Below are positions 49,591 to 58,807 of a stretch of 64,000 nt of DNA, one piece after another. The position numbers were made by a program, and so were the translations under genes. Origin of the DNA: an uncultured SAR116 cluster alpha proteobacterium (GTDB lineage Bacteria > Pseudomonadota > Alphaproteobacteria > Puniceispirillales > Marisalimonadaceae). The notes under the pieces were generated by a model, which saw only the letters and a program-made list of their open reading frames with translations, was not told where the DNA came from and ran no database searches. Every line of letters starts with the position of its first letter. Position 1 is the stretch's first letter. The stretch lies in the NCBI GenBank assembly GCA_902615995.1, contig CACMRF010000001.1, positions 1 through 64,000 on the forward strand. The letters run 5' to 3'.

Positions 49591-52500
49591 TTGAAAATTA
49601 TATCTATTAAAATGATTGGCTTTAAATCCTTTCTAGATCCCACAGAGGTTAATTTAACTTCTGGATTAACTGGAGTAGTCGGACCAAACGGATGTGGCAA
49701 ATCTAATATAGTGGAGGCTATTAAATGGGTAATGGGAGAAAATTCTCCAAAACAAATGAGAAGTCCAGAAATGAATAGTATTATTTTTTCAGGAACTAAT
49801 GACCGTCCATCAAGAAATTTTGCTGAAGTAATAATTAAAATAGATAATTCAGAAAAAAAATTACCCTATCCTTACACAAACATCAATGAAATAGAAATTT
49901 CTAGAAAAATAGAAAGAGACAAAGGTTCAACATATAAAATTAATGGAAAAAATGCTAGAGCAAGAGATGTACAATTAATTTTTGCTGATAGTGGCACGGG
50001 TTCAAAATCGTCAGGAATAGTAGGGCAAGGAAAAATTACAGAGATAATTGAATCAAAGCCAGAAGTAAGAAGAAATATTTTAGATGAAGCAGCTAATATC
50101 ACTGGTCTTCATAACAGAAAACATGAATCTCAATTAAAATTAAACTCTGCAGCCAATAACTTAGATCGTCTTTCAGATATTGAATTAACAATTCAAGACC
50201 AAATAAATGATTTATCTAGACAAGCTAGACAAGCGGCTAGGTATAGATCTGTTGGTGAAAGATTAAGAAAAGCCGAGACTTCTTTGTTTATCACCCAATT
50301 TGTGGAGCTAGATTATTCACAAGACAAAATTAAAAACAAAATTACTGAAAATTCAAAAGTTATTGAAGATTATCAGAGAAAAATTAGTAATTTAGAAACT
50401 AAAAAATTAATTTTTTTTAATGAACTTCCATCATTAAAAAAAATTGATAACTCGAAAACTGAAATTGTTCAAAATTTAAAAATAGGAAAGATTAAATTAG
50501 AACAAGAAATTAATTCTCATAATCAAAGAAAAATATCACTTGAAAACCAAATAACGCAGATTGATGAAGAATATAATAGAGAGGATATATTTATTACTGA
50601 TGCAAAAAACAAAATTAAATATCTCTCAAATGAAATCCAATCTTTAAATGAAAAGGGTTTTAATTTTTCTAAGAATATTGAAGAAGCACAAAAAAATACA
50701 TCACAAATTAGAAAAAAATTAGAAGATTCAACAATAAAATTAACAGATATAAATTCTAAAATTATTTCACTTTCATCAAATAAAAAGGAAATAAAGGAAC
50801 AACTCGAAATTGCACTTCAAAATAAAAGAAAAAATAGTGAGAAACTCTTATCTCTTGAAACACAGAATGAATCTCTGAGATTGAAAGAATTAAAGGAAAA
50901 GATTAAAGCAATTCAAAATGAGCATAAACAAGTTATTATGACTAACAGAGTAACTGAAAAAAACCTTAAATACTTAGAAAATAATTTTAATTCTCTTAAA
51001 GGAGAAAAAATCACTTTAGAAACCGATGTCAGTAATTTTAAAACTGAGATTGAAACGATAAAGAATTTTATAACTTTAGATGACAAAAATAGTTTAGAGA
51101 GTTCAATTGAAAAAATTAATAATCTTGAAGGTCCGATTGCATATGTTTTAGGAGAATCACTTTCAGCATCTATTGTAAGTAATAAAGATCAAAATAAAGA
51201 AAATTTTTGGTTGAGAGGTTTTGAAAATAAAGAAAATATTAAACTACCAAATTCTTGTAAACCCTTAACTGAAGATATTAATGATCATAAAATTTTAAAA
51301 AACTCACTTAAAGGTGTCGGTTTAGTAAAAAATTCTGAAAAAGCTTTTGAACTTCAAAAAGAATTAACTTATGGCCAAGTCTTAACAACCCCAAAAGGTG
51401 GTCTTTGGAGGTGGGATGGATATGTTGAACTTCCTAATGGCAGAAATAGCTTCGCTAATAGATTAGTTCAAAAAAAGAGATATAAAAGTTTATTAGAAAA
51501 TTTAAATAAAAGTGAAATAAAACTTAATGAAATAAATAATAAAATTATAAAAATTGAAGAAGATTTTGAGAATACAAAATCTAAAAAATTAGATGAAATT
51601 GGTAAAATAGATCACCTAGAAAAAGAAATAAATAAAACAAAGTTTGAAGTCACAATTTCTAAAAACAAAATCAATCAATCAAATGATTTCATCAAAGAAT
51701 TTAAAAGTTCTTCGGCAGAAAATGATAAACGAATTAATGAATTAGAAATTCAATTAGATAAATTTGATAATCTTAGTGAATTACAAACAGATGAACTAAA
51801 AGTCAGAAGCGAAAATGATAATCTTAAATCAGATTTTGAAGTTGCATTATCAAATGAAAAAAAAATAAATTCTGATGAAGAATATAGAAATAAAAACTTA
51901 GACCAATTATTGATTGAACAAAAAGAATGGGAATTACGAAAAAAACAATCTTTAGAAAGATGTGAAAACTTATCTCAAAAAAAAGAAAATCTATCCAGAG
52001 AAATAAATGATTTAGTACAACTACCTGATCAAATGTTAGAAAATATAAAAAAATTTGATGAACAACTTATTCAAGCAATTAAAGATCAAAAAAATAGTGA
52101 GGATGATGTCGTTAGAAAAGAAACAGAAATTAGAGATATAGAAAAAGAACAAAAAGATGAAAGTCTTAATCTTGAAATTTATAAGACTGACAATATCAAA
52201 ATGGAAAGTGAACTTAATATAATTAAATCTAAAGTTGATGGTCTTAACGATAAAGTTGCTGATAAATTATCCATTAGTCTTAAGGACTTACTCGACGCTA
52301 ATGAAGACAAAATAAAATTAAGAAGTGTTGATCAAAATGAAATTCACTCATTAGAAGCAAGTGTTGAGAGACTTGTTCGTGAAAGAGAAAATTTAGGAGC
52401 CGTAAATTTAAGAGCAGAAATTGAAATCAATGAACTTAAGTCTAAACTTTTAGAAATGCAAAATGAAAAAGAAGACTTGTCTCTTGCAATTAAAAAATTA

Positions 52501-53019
52501 GAAGACGGAATATCAGAACTTAATAAAGAAGGTAGAAATAGGTTACGAATTAGCTTTGATGAAGTTAATGATAATTTTAAAAAGATATTTACTAAATTAT
52601 TTAATGGTGGCAATGCAGAATTAAAACTCATTGGTTCTGATGATCCATTACAATCTGGATTAGAAATATTTGCCAGCCCACCAGAAAAGAAAATGCAATC
52701 CCTTTCTCTTTTATCTGGCGGAGAACAAGCCTTAACATCCATATCATTAATATTTGCAGTTTATCTTTCAAATCCCTCACCATTATGTATATTAGATGAA
52801 GTTGATGCTTCACTAGACGACACTAATGTTAGTAGATTTTGTGATATACTTAATTACTTATGTGATGAAAAAGATATTAGTTTTTTAATTGTTACTCACC
52901 ACAGATTAACAATGGCAAAAATGAATAATTTACTCGGTGTAACAATGGAAGAAAAAGGGATAAGTAAATTATTATCAGTAGATTTAGAAAAAGCAGTCGA
53001 AATAAAAGAAGCCAGTTAA
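49591..53019 (+). CDS. smc: Chromosome segregation protein SMC (TTG start)
   Basis: GVVGPNGCGKSNIVEAIKWVMGE Walker A, long coiled coils, LLSGGEQALTSISLIFAVYLSNPSPLCILDEVDASLDDTN. Confidence 0.97.
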   Translation: MKIISIKMIGFKSFLDPTEVNLTSGLTGVVGPNGCGKSNIVEAIKWVMGENSPKQMRSPEMNSIIFSGTNDRPSRNFAEVIIKIDNSEKKLPYPYTNINEIEISRKIERDKGSTYKINGKNARARDVQLIFADSGTGSKSSGIVGQGKITEIIESKPEVRRNILDEAANITGLHNRKHESQLKLNSAANNLDRLSDIELTIQDQINDLSRQARQAARYRSVGERLRKAETSLFITQFVELDYSQDKIKNKITENSKVIEDYQRKISNLETKKLIFFNELPSLKKIDNSKTEIVQNLKIGKIKLEQEINSHNQRKISLENQITQIDEEYNREDIFITDAKNKIKYLSNEIQSLNEKGFNFSKNIEEAQKNTSQIRKKLEDSTIKLTDINSKIISLSSNKKEIKEQLEIALQNKRKNSEKLLSLETQNESLRLKELKEKIKAIQNEHKQVIMTNRVTEKNLKYLENNFNSLKGEKITLETDVSNFKTEIETIKNFITLDDKNSLESSIEKINNLEGPIAYVLGESLSASIVSNKDQNKENFWLRGFENKENIKLPNSCKPLTEDINDHKILKNSLKGVGLVKNSEKAFELQKELTYGQVLTTPKGGLWRWDGYVELPNGRNSFANRLVQKKRYKSLLENLNKSEIKLNEINNKIIKIEEDFENTKSKKLDEIGKIDHLEKEINKTKFEVTISKNKINQSNDFIKEFKSSSAENDKRINELEIQLDKFDNLSELQTDELKVRSENDNLKSDFEVALSNEKKINSDEEYRNKNLDQLLIEQKEWELRKKQSLERCENLSQKKENLSREINDLVQLPDQMLENIKKFDEQLIQAIKDQKNSEDDVVRKETEIRDIEKEQKDESLNLEIYKTDNIKMESELNIIKSKVDGLNDKVADKLSISLKDLLDANEDKIKLRSVDQNEIHSLEASVERLVRERENLGAVNLRAEIEINELKSKLLEMQNEKEDLSLAIKKLEDGISELNKEGRNRLRISFDEVNDNFKKIFTKLFNGGNAELKLIGSDDPLQSGLEIFASPPEKKMQSLSLLSGGEQALTSISLIFAVYLSNPSPLCILDEVDASLDDTNVSRFCDILNYLCDEKDISFLIVTHHRLTMAKMNNLLGVTMEEKGISKLLSVDLEKAVEIKEAS

Positions 53020-53026
53020 ATAAATA

Positions 53027-53329
53027 ATGAACAAAGAATTAGATAAAAAAATAGATTTAGCCCTCTCAAAAAAAAATGTATCAATAAATAAAAAATCTGT
53101 TGATAAAAGTTTTTTAAATACATTATCAAGAGTTGCTACAGAACTTGTTGCAGGGTTAATAATTGGAACAGGATTAGGACTACTTATTGATAATTGGCTA
53201 GAAACAAAACCATTATTTTTAATTATTTTCTTTTTTTTAGGAGCATTTGCAGGTATATATAATCTCTGGAGACAACTGTCAGGAAATGGTTTTAAGATAG
53301 GTTATTTTGATAAAGGTAAAAAAAATTAA
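53027..53329 (+). CDS. atpI: AtpZ/AtpI-type ATP synthase-associated protein
   Basis: ELVAGLIIGTGLGLLIDNWLETKPLFLIIFFFLGAFAGIYNLWR; precedes atpB. Confidence 0.88.
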   Translation: MNKELDKKIDLALSKKNVSINKKSVDKSFLNTLSRVATELVAGLIIGTGLGLLIDNWLETKPLFLIIFFFLGAFAGIYNLWRQLSGNGFKIGYFDKGKKN

Positions 53330-53331
53330 TT

Positions 53332-54075
53332 ATGAAGTCACCAGTTGAACAATTTACTATAAAAACACTTGTACCTCTTGAAGCCTTTGGGTACGATATT
53401 TCATTTACAAATGCATCTTTATTTATGGTTTTTTCCGTAATATTATCCTCGCTATTCTTATATTTGGGAATAAAGAAAAGTTCTTTAATCCCAAACCGTT
53501 TTCAAAGTAGTGTAGAATTATTGTATGAGTTTGTATCAAATATGGTTAAAGAAAATGTCGGTACTGGTGGCAAGAAATACTTTCCGTTTATTTTTAGTCT
53601 TTTTATGTTCATCTTATTTGGAAACCTATTAGGAATGATCCCTTACAGTTATACTTTTACATCGCAGATCATTGTAACTATAACTTTAGCCTTAATCATT
53701 TTTGTTGGTGTTACTTTAATAGCTTTGATAAAACATAAACTTAAATTTTTTACTTTTTTCTTTCCATCTGGTGTGCCAATAGCTCTTGCACCTTTATTAA
53801 TACCTATTGAAATAATATCCTATTTAATGAGACCGGTGAGTTTATCTGTCAGATTATTTGCAAATATGTTGGCTGGCCATACTATGATGAAAGTTTTCGC
53901 AGGTTTGATTATAATGATGACATCTGCCTCAGGTGTTTTAAAAGCAGGTGCTGTATTACCATTATTGGCTGTAGTTGGTTTAACAGGATTAGAGTTTTTG
54001 GTTGCAGCATTACAAGCTTATGTTTTTAGTATTTTAACTTGTATGTATCTTCATGATGCGTTACATCTACATTAA
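53332..54075 (+). CDS. atpB: F0F1 ATP synthase subunit a
   Basis: PYSYTFTSQIIVTITLA, MRPVSLSVRLFANMLAGH, LQAYVFSILTCMYLHDALHLH. Confidence 0.97.
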   Translation: MKSPVEQFTIKTLVPLEAFGYDISFTNASLFMVFSVILSSLFLYLGIKKSSLIPNRFQSSVELLYEFVSNMVKENVGTGGKKYFPFIFSLFMFILFGNLLGMIPYSYTFTSQIIVTITLALIIFVGVTLIALIKHKLKFFTFFFPSGVPIALAPLLIPIEIISYLMRPVSLSVRLFANMLAGHTMMKVFAGLIIMMTSASGVLKAGAVLPLLAVVGLTGLEFLVAALQAYVFSILTCMYLHDALHLH

Positions 54076-54097
54076 CTTTTAAAGAAAGGAAATTAAA

Positions 54098-54325
54098 ATG
54101 GAAATGGAAGCCGCGAAACTTATTGGTGCTGGTTTAGCCGTAATAGCCCTTGCAGGTGTTGGCGTAGGTATTGGTAATATCTTTGCAGCATTGGTAAATG
54201 CTATTGGAAGAAATCCAAGTGCTAAAAATGAAGTATTTGGAATTGGTATTTTAGGATTTGCACTTACTGAAGCTGTTGCGTTATTTGCATTAGTTATAGC
54301 GTTGTTATTACTTTATACTTTTTAA
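54098..54325 (+). CDS. atpE: F0F1 ATP synthase subunit c
   Basis: [51 protein letters not shown]. Confidence 0.97.
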   Translation: MEMEAAKLIGAGLAVIALAGVGVGIGNIFAALVNAIGRNPSAKNEVFGIGILGFALTEAVALFALVIALLLLYTF

Positions 54326-54344
54326 TTAATAACTAAGTATATTA

Positions 54345-54908
54345 ATGATTAAATATTTTAATTTAGCTCTATCAACATTTTTATTAGTAAGCCCCGCATA
54401 TTCTGCAGGAAAAGGTTTGCCTCAACTAGATTTTACAACTTATCCTTCGTTAATCTTTTGGAGTATTCTTAGCTTATTAAGTTTGTATCTTGTAATGTCT
54501 TATGTAATAACTCCAAAGATATCTGATGTAATTAATGATAGAGAACAGCATTTACAAAATGATTTGATTAAAGCTAAAGCCCTTAAGAAAGAATCAGATG
54601 ATACTTTAGAAAAGGTTAATGCTCAATTAGATCAAACAAAAATTGATGCCAAATCAATTATTGAAAAAGCTATTTCAGAAAGTCAGATTAGTTCTGAAAA
54701 AATAATTAAGGATTTAAATTTTAAGTTAAATGAAAAAATTGAAAAATCTTTAAAAGATATTGACAAGGAAAAGTCTATAATTCTAAAAGATATTTTTAAT
54801 GAAGCATTTGATCTTTCTGATCTTATTATATCTAAAACTACAAATATAAAATCAAATAAAAGTAAACTAACAAATATTCTTAAACAAGAAGTGAAGATTT
54901 TAACATAG
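54345..54908 (+). CDS. F0F1 ATP synthase subunit b'
   Basis: GLPQLDFTTYPSLIFWSILSLLSLYLVM; coiled coil; between atpE and second b subunit. Confidence 0.9.
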   Translation: MIKYFNLALSTFLLVSPAYSAGKGLPQLDFTTYPSLIFWSILSLLSLYLVMSYVITPKISDVINDREQHLQNDLIKAKALKKESDDTLEKVNAQLDQTKIDAKSIIEKAISESQISSEKIIKDLNFKLNEKIEKSLKDIDKEKSIILKDIFNEAFDLSDLIISKTTNIKSNKSKLTNILKQEVKILT

Positions 54909-54917
54909 GTTTTTTCA

Positions 54918-55397
54918 ATGGGATTAAGTCAAACAGCATGGGTTTTAATAGCTTTCATTTTGTTTTTTATTTTAGTTGGCAAAAAATTATGGTCAGCTTT
55001 AACCACTAGTCTAGACCAAAGAAAAAAGATGATTGAGAATGAGCTAAATGAGGCAAAAAAGTTGCGAGAAGAAGCTCAAGCTGAGTTAAATGCAAGTTTA
55101 AAAAAACAAAAAGAAATTAATAAACAAGTTTTAGATATTATTAATGATGCAAAATCTACTGCTAAACAAATTGAAGCTGATGCTCTAAAAAAGTCTGATA
55201 TTATAATTAAAAGAAAAGAAGAACAGGCTAAACAAAAAATAAATAATGCTCAAATAGAAGCACTAAATAACATTAAAAATATAAGTGCTGAATTGTCTGT
55301 CAAATCTGCAAAAGTATATATTCAAAACGAGTTAGATAGCAAAATTCAAAAAGCCTTATATTCAGATTCTAAACAAAAACTTAAAGAAAAGCTTTAG
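54918..55397 (+). CDS. atpF: F0F1 ATP synthase subunit b
   Basis: Single N-terminal TM and charged coiled coil RKKMIENELNEAKKLREEAQAEL. Confidence 0.92.
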   Translation: MGLSQTAWVLIAFILFFILVGKKLWSALTTSLDQRKKMIENELNEAKKLREEAQAELNASLKKQKEINKQVLDIINDAKSTAKQIEADALKKSDIIIKRKEEQAKQKINNAQIEALNNIKNISAELSVKSAKVYIQNELDSKIQKALYSDSKQKLKEKL

Positions 55398-55886
55398 TTA
55401 ATTTTGAAATAATCCAATATATACTTTTCCATCTTTAGGTATAATAACACTCATATTTGACTCTCTTTCAACGATTTCACTACCTGATTTAAGAAAAAAA
55501 CCTAATTCAAAATCATCTCTATCAAACTCTTCTAGATTATTATTTGTTGAAACTAAAGAAATTTTTAGTTTTATTAAATCATCATTTTGAAAATTTTTTC
55601 TCACTGACCTAAGGTTTACAGCAAGATTCATTTTTATTTTATCACCACTTAATGAGCAGTTTTTCTTTATTCCCCTAAACCCAATATAAGAAGTATTATT
55701 ATTTTTCTGAGAAGTAGCAATCAGTTCTTCTGATCCCTTAGGTGTCATAATCAAAGGACAAATTACTTCTTCCTTAAAAAAAACTTCGTTTAAATTTGAT
55801 ATGTTATTTTTAACAGTTGAACAACCTGTTATAATAAAAACAAATAACAATATATTTATTTTTCTAACCAAATATCCTAATATCAT
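55398..55886 (-). CDS. Hypothetical lipoprotein
   Basis: N-terminal hydrophobic segment with lipobox-like LLFVFIITGC. Confidence 0.65.
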   Translation of the reverse strand: MILGYLVRKINILLFVFIITGCSTVKNNISNLNEVFFKEEVICPLIMTPKGSEELIATSQKNNNTSYIGFRGIKKNCSLSGDKIKMNLAVNLRSVRKNFQNDDLIKLKISLVSTNNNLEEFDRDDFELGFFLKSGSEIVERESNMSVIIPKDGKVYIGLFQN

Positions 55887-55914
55887 AATCTATTTAATAT
55901 AACACATTTAATGT

Positions 55915-56868
55915 ATGGTAAAACAAAATATAAATCTTTATCTAGCTTCACCTAGAGGGTTTTGTGCAGGTGTTGACAGGGCTGTTAAGATAGTAGAACA
56001 AGCTATAAAAAAATATGGATCTCCTATTTATGTTCGTCATGAAATTGTTCATAATAAAGATGTTGTAAAGTCTTTAGAAAGTTTAGGCGCTATATTTGTT
56101 GATGAAATAACTGATGCACCTGAAAATTCAACAATAATTTTTTCGGCTCATGGAGTGCCCAAATCTGTTTTTGTTAATGCAAAAAAAAGAAATATGTTAC
56201 CAATTGATGCTACTTGTCCATTGGTAACAAAAGTTCACAATGAAACAATTAAACATTTCAATAGTTCCAGAAAAATTTTATTAATTGGTCATAAAAATCA
56301 TCCTGAAGTTATTGGAACTATGGGACAAGTTCCAGATGGAAATGTAATTTTAATTGAAAGTTTGAATGAAGCAAAAAATATATATATTGAGGATACAAAT
56401 AATTTAGCATATGCTACACAAACAACTCTATCAGTTGATGATACAAAAGAAATAATTGAAGTTTTAACACAAAGATTTCCTGATATAAAAGGGCCTTCAA
56501 CTGAAGATATTTGTTATGCAACTACCAATAGGCAATTAGCTGTAAAATCCATGGCAGATATGTGTGATTATATTTTAGTAATTGGTGCACAAAATTCTTC
56601 TAATTCCCAAAGACTTGTAGAGGTGGCAAAAAAAAATGGAGTTTCAAATTCGTATTTAATTTCAGATGAAGATGATTTAAATATTTTCTTAAACAATTTT
56701 AATTTTACAGATTCTATTAATATTGGGCTTACTGCAGGGGCTTCAGCTCCTGAAACATTAGTTCAAATACTTATCTCAAAATTAAAAAGAAAATTCGAAG
56801 TTAACTTAATTGATCATGAAGTTGTCAAAGAAGATATTATTTTTAATTTACCAAAATCATTAAGATAG
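55915..56868 (+). CDS. ispH: 4-hydroxy-3-methylbut-2-enyl diphosphate reductase
   Basis: ASPRGFCAGVDRAVKIVEQAI, FSAHGVPKSV, DATCPLVTKVH, TAGASAPETLV. Confidence 0.98.
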   Translation: MVKQNINLYLASPRGFCAGVDRAVKIVEQAIKKYGSPIYVRHEIVHNKDVVKSLESLGAIFVDEITDAPENSTIIFSAHGVPKSVFVNAKKRNMLPIDATCPLVTKVHNETIKHFNSSRKILLIGHKNHPEVIGTMGQVPDGNVILIESLNEAKNIYIEDTNNLAYATQTTLSVDDTKEIIEVLTQRFPDIKGPSTEDICYATTNRQLAVKSMADMCDYILVIGAQNSSNSQRLVEVAKKNGVSNSYLISDEDDLNIFLNNFNFTDSINIGLTAGASAPETLVQILISKLKRKFEVNLIDHEVVKEDIIFNLPKSLR

Positions 56869-56876
56869 TTTTAAAA

Positions 56877-57848
56877 TTGGCTGTTTATACAAAATTAAAT
56901 GAAAAAGAGATTAAATCTATAATCAATGATTATCCAATAGGTAATTTAATTGAATACAAAGGAATTCAAGAAGGTATAGAAAATACAAATTATTTTATTA
57001 GAACAAAAAAAGGTAAATTTATATTAACTATTTTTGAAAATAGAGTAGATTCAAAAGAAATCCCTTTTTTTATAAATTTAATGAAATTTCTAAATAAAAA
57101 TGACTTCATATCACCCAAACCCATAGAAAATAAAGAAGGAAAAATTTTAAATAAATTTAATACAAAAAAATTTGTTTTAGTTAATTTTTTAGAAGGCAAA
57201 CCAAAAGTTTATATAACTCCTAATGATTGTTATTTAATTGGAGATTTAATTGGTAATCTTCAAAATAAAAGTAGATATTGTGATCTAATTCGAAAAAATA
57301 GTTTATCTCTTGAAGACTGTAAAAAAATCTTCCAAGACTGTAAGAATTCTATATCAGAAAAAGAAATTAATATTTTAAGAGATGGATTATACGATTTGAT
57401 TGAAGCTAGTTTAAAAGATTGTATTGTAAAATGGCCAATTCACTTGCCAAAAGGGATTATACATGGTGACTTATTTCCAGATAATGTATTTTTTTTGAAT
57501 AATAAAGTTTCTGGTGTAATTGATTTTTATTTTTCTTGCGTAGATATTAAGATTTATGAAATAGCTATTGTCATAAATGCATGGTGCTTTGACCAACATA
57601 ACACTTTAAATATTGAGAAAGTTAAAAATTTAATAAAAGGTTTTACACTACATAATAGTTTAACAAAAGATGAACTTTTTTCTCTAAATATACTTGCAAA
57701 AGGTGCATCTTTGAGATTTCTTATTACTAGATTATTTGACTGGTACAATACACCTGAAAATAGTTATGTAAAGAGGAAAGATCCACGAGAGTATATTGAT
57801 AAATTAATGTACTTTAATTCAAATACACTAGATTTTTTGTATGATTAA
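56877..57848 (+). CDS. thrB: Homoserine kinase ThrB (aminoglycoside-phosphotransferase fold), TTG start
   Basis: MAVYTKLNEKEIKSIINDYPIGNLIEYKGIQEGIENTNYFI, GIIHGDLFPDNVFF, VIDFYFSC. Confidence 0.95.
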   Translation: MAVYTKLNEKEIKSIINDYPIGNLIEYKGIQEGIENTNYFIRTKKGKFILTIFENRVDSKEIPFFINLMKFLNKNDFISPKPIENKEGKILNKFNTKKFVLVNFLEGKPKVYITPNDCYLIGDLIGNLQNKSRYCDLIRKNSLSLEDCKKIFQDCKNSISEKEINILRDGLYDLIEASLKDCIVKWPIHLPKGIIHGDLFPDNVFFLNNKVSGVIDFYFSCVDIKIYEIAIVINAWCFDQHNTLNIEKVKNLIKGFTLHNSLTKDELFSLNILAKGASLRFLITRLFDWYNTPENSYVKRKDPREYIDKLMYFNSNTLDFLYD

Positions 57849-58332
57849 ATTAAATATTTCAAAAGAAGAAATTGATATTTTTACCGATGGGTCATGTTCT
57901 GGAAATCCTGGCCCTGGTGGTTGGGCAGGAGTTATTATTCATGATTTAATTTCAATATTAACAGGGTATGAGACTAATACTACTAATAATAGAATGGAAC
58001 TATTGGCAACAATCAATGTTATTAAATTAATTGACCCTAGGATAGATATTAATTTATATACAGATTCTAACTATGTAAAAAATGGAATTACAGTATGGAT
58101 TCTTAATTGGATAAAAAATAACTGGAAAACCTCACAGAAAAAAGAAGTCGCTAATAAAGATTTGTGGTTACAGCTTTATGATTTGAATAACACGTATAAT
58201 ATTAATTGGAACTGGGTAAAAGCTCATGAAACTAATACATATAATAATTTAGCTGATGAATACGCAGTTTTGTCAATGAAAAATCAAAAAAGTTATAATA
58301 TAGAAAATTATACAACTACAAATGTTTTATAA
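57841..58332 (+). CDS. rnhA: Ribonuclease HI
   Basis: IDIFTDGSCSGNPGPGGWAGVI, NNRMELLATINVIKLI, LYTDSNYVKNGI, WVKAHE. Confidence 0.97.
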   Translation: MIKLNISKEEIDIFTDGSCSGNPGPGGWAGVIIHDLISILTGYETNTTNNRMELLATINVIKLIDPRIDINLYTDSNYVKNGITVWILNWIKNNWKTSQKKEVANKDLWLQLYDLNNTYNINWNWVKAHETNTYNNLADEYAVLSMKNQKSYNIENYTTTNVL

Positions 58333-58792
58333 TATTTTCTGCACTTGATACATCAAAAACACCAGGCTCTTCTACAAACAAATGAGTAATCACTTTATTA
58401 TCAATAATCATAGCAAATCTAACTGATCTAATGCCCATATGAGGAGTATAATAATCTAAACCTATTTCCTTTGTATAAGAAGCATCAGAATCAGAAATCA
58501 TTTCAATTTTACCAAATACATCATTTTGTTCTGCCCAAGCCTTCATGACATGTGGATCATTAACAGCATAACAAATTATATTGTCTACACCTTTATCTAC
58601 AATATCTTGATATAAATTTTTAAAACCAGGTAAATGCTTTGCTGAACAAGTTGGTGTAAATGCACCTGGAAGTGAAAATAAAACAACTTTTTTACCAGAG
58701 AACATATCATCTGTCTTCAATTCATGTATAGTTGCTGTTTTAGTTCTTAAAATACCTTGAGGTAATTCATCTCCAACCTTAATCATTTTCAT
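58316..58792 (-). CDS. Peroxiredoxin (Prx5/AhpE-like, redoxin)
   Basis: VGDELPQGIL, FSLPGAFTPTCSAKHLPGF, RSVRFAMIIDN. Confidence 0.95.
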   Translation of the reverse strand: MKMIKVGDELPQGILRTKTATIHELKTDDMFSGKKVVLFSLPGAFTPTCSAKHLPGFKNLYQDIVDKGVDNIICYAVNDPHVMKAWAEQNDVFGKIEMISDSDASYTKEIGLDYYTPHMGIRSVRFAMIIDNKVITHLFVEEPGVFDVSSAENIIKHL

Positions 58793-58807
58793 CTCCTGAA
58801 TTATAAA

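Noticed and set aside
52344-52742. 132-aa minus-strand ORF inside smc
   Set aside because: Antisense to the conserved SMC head domain; Ser/Leu-rich shadow translation.
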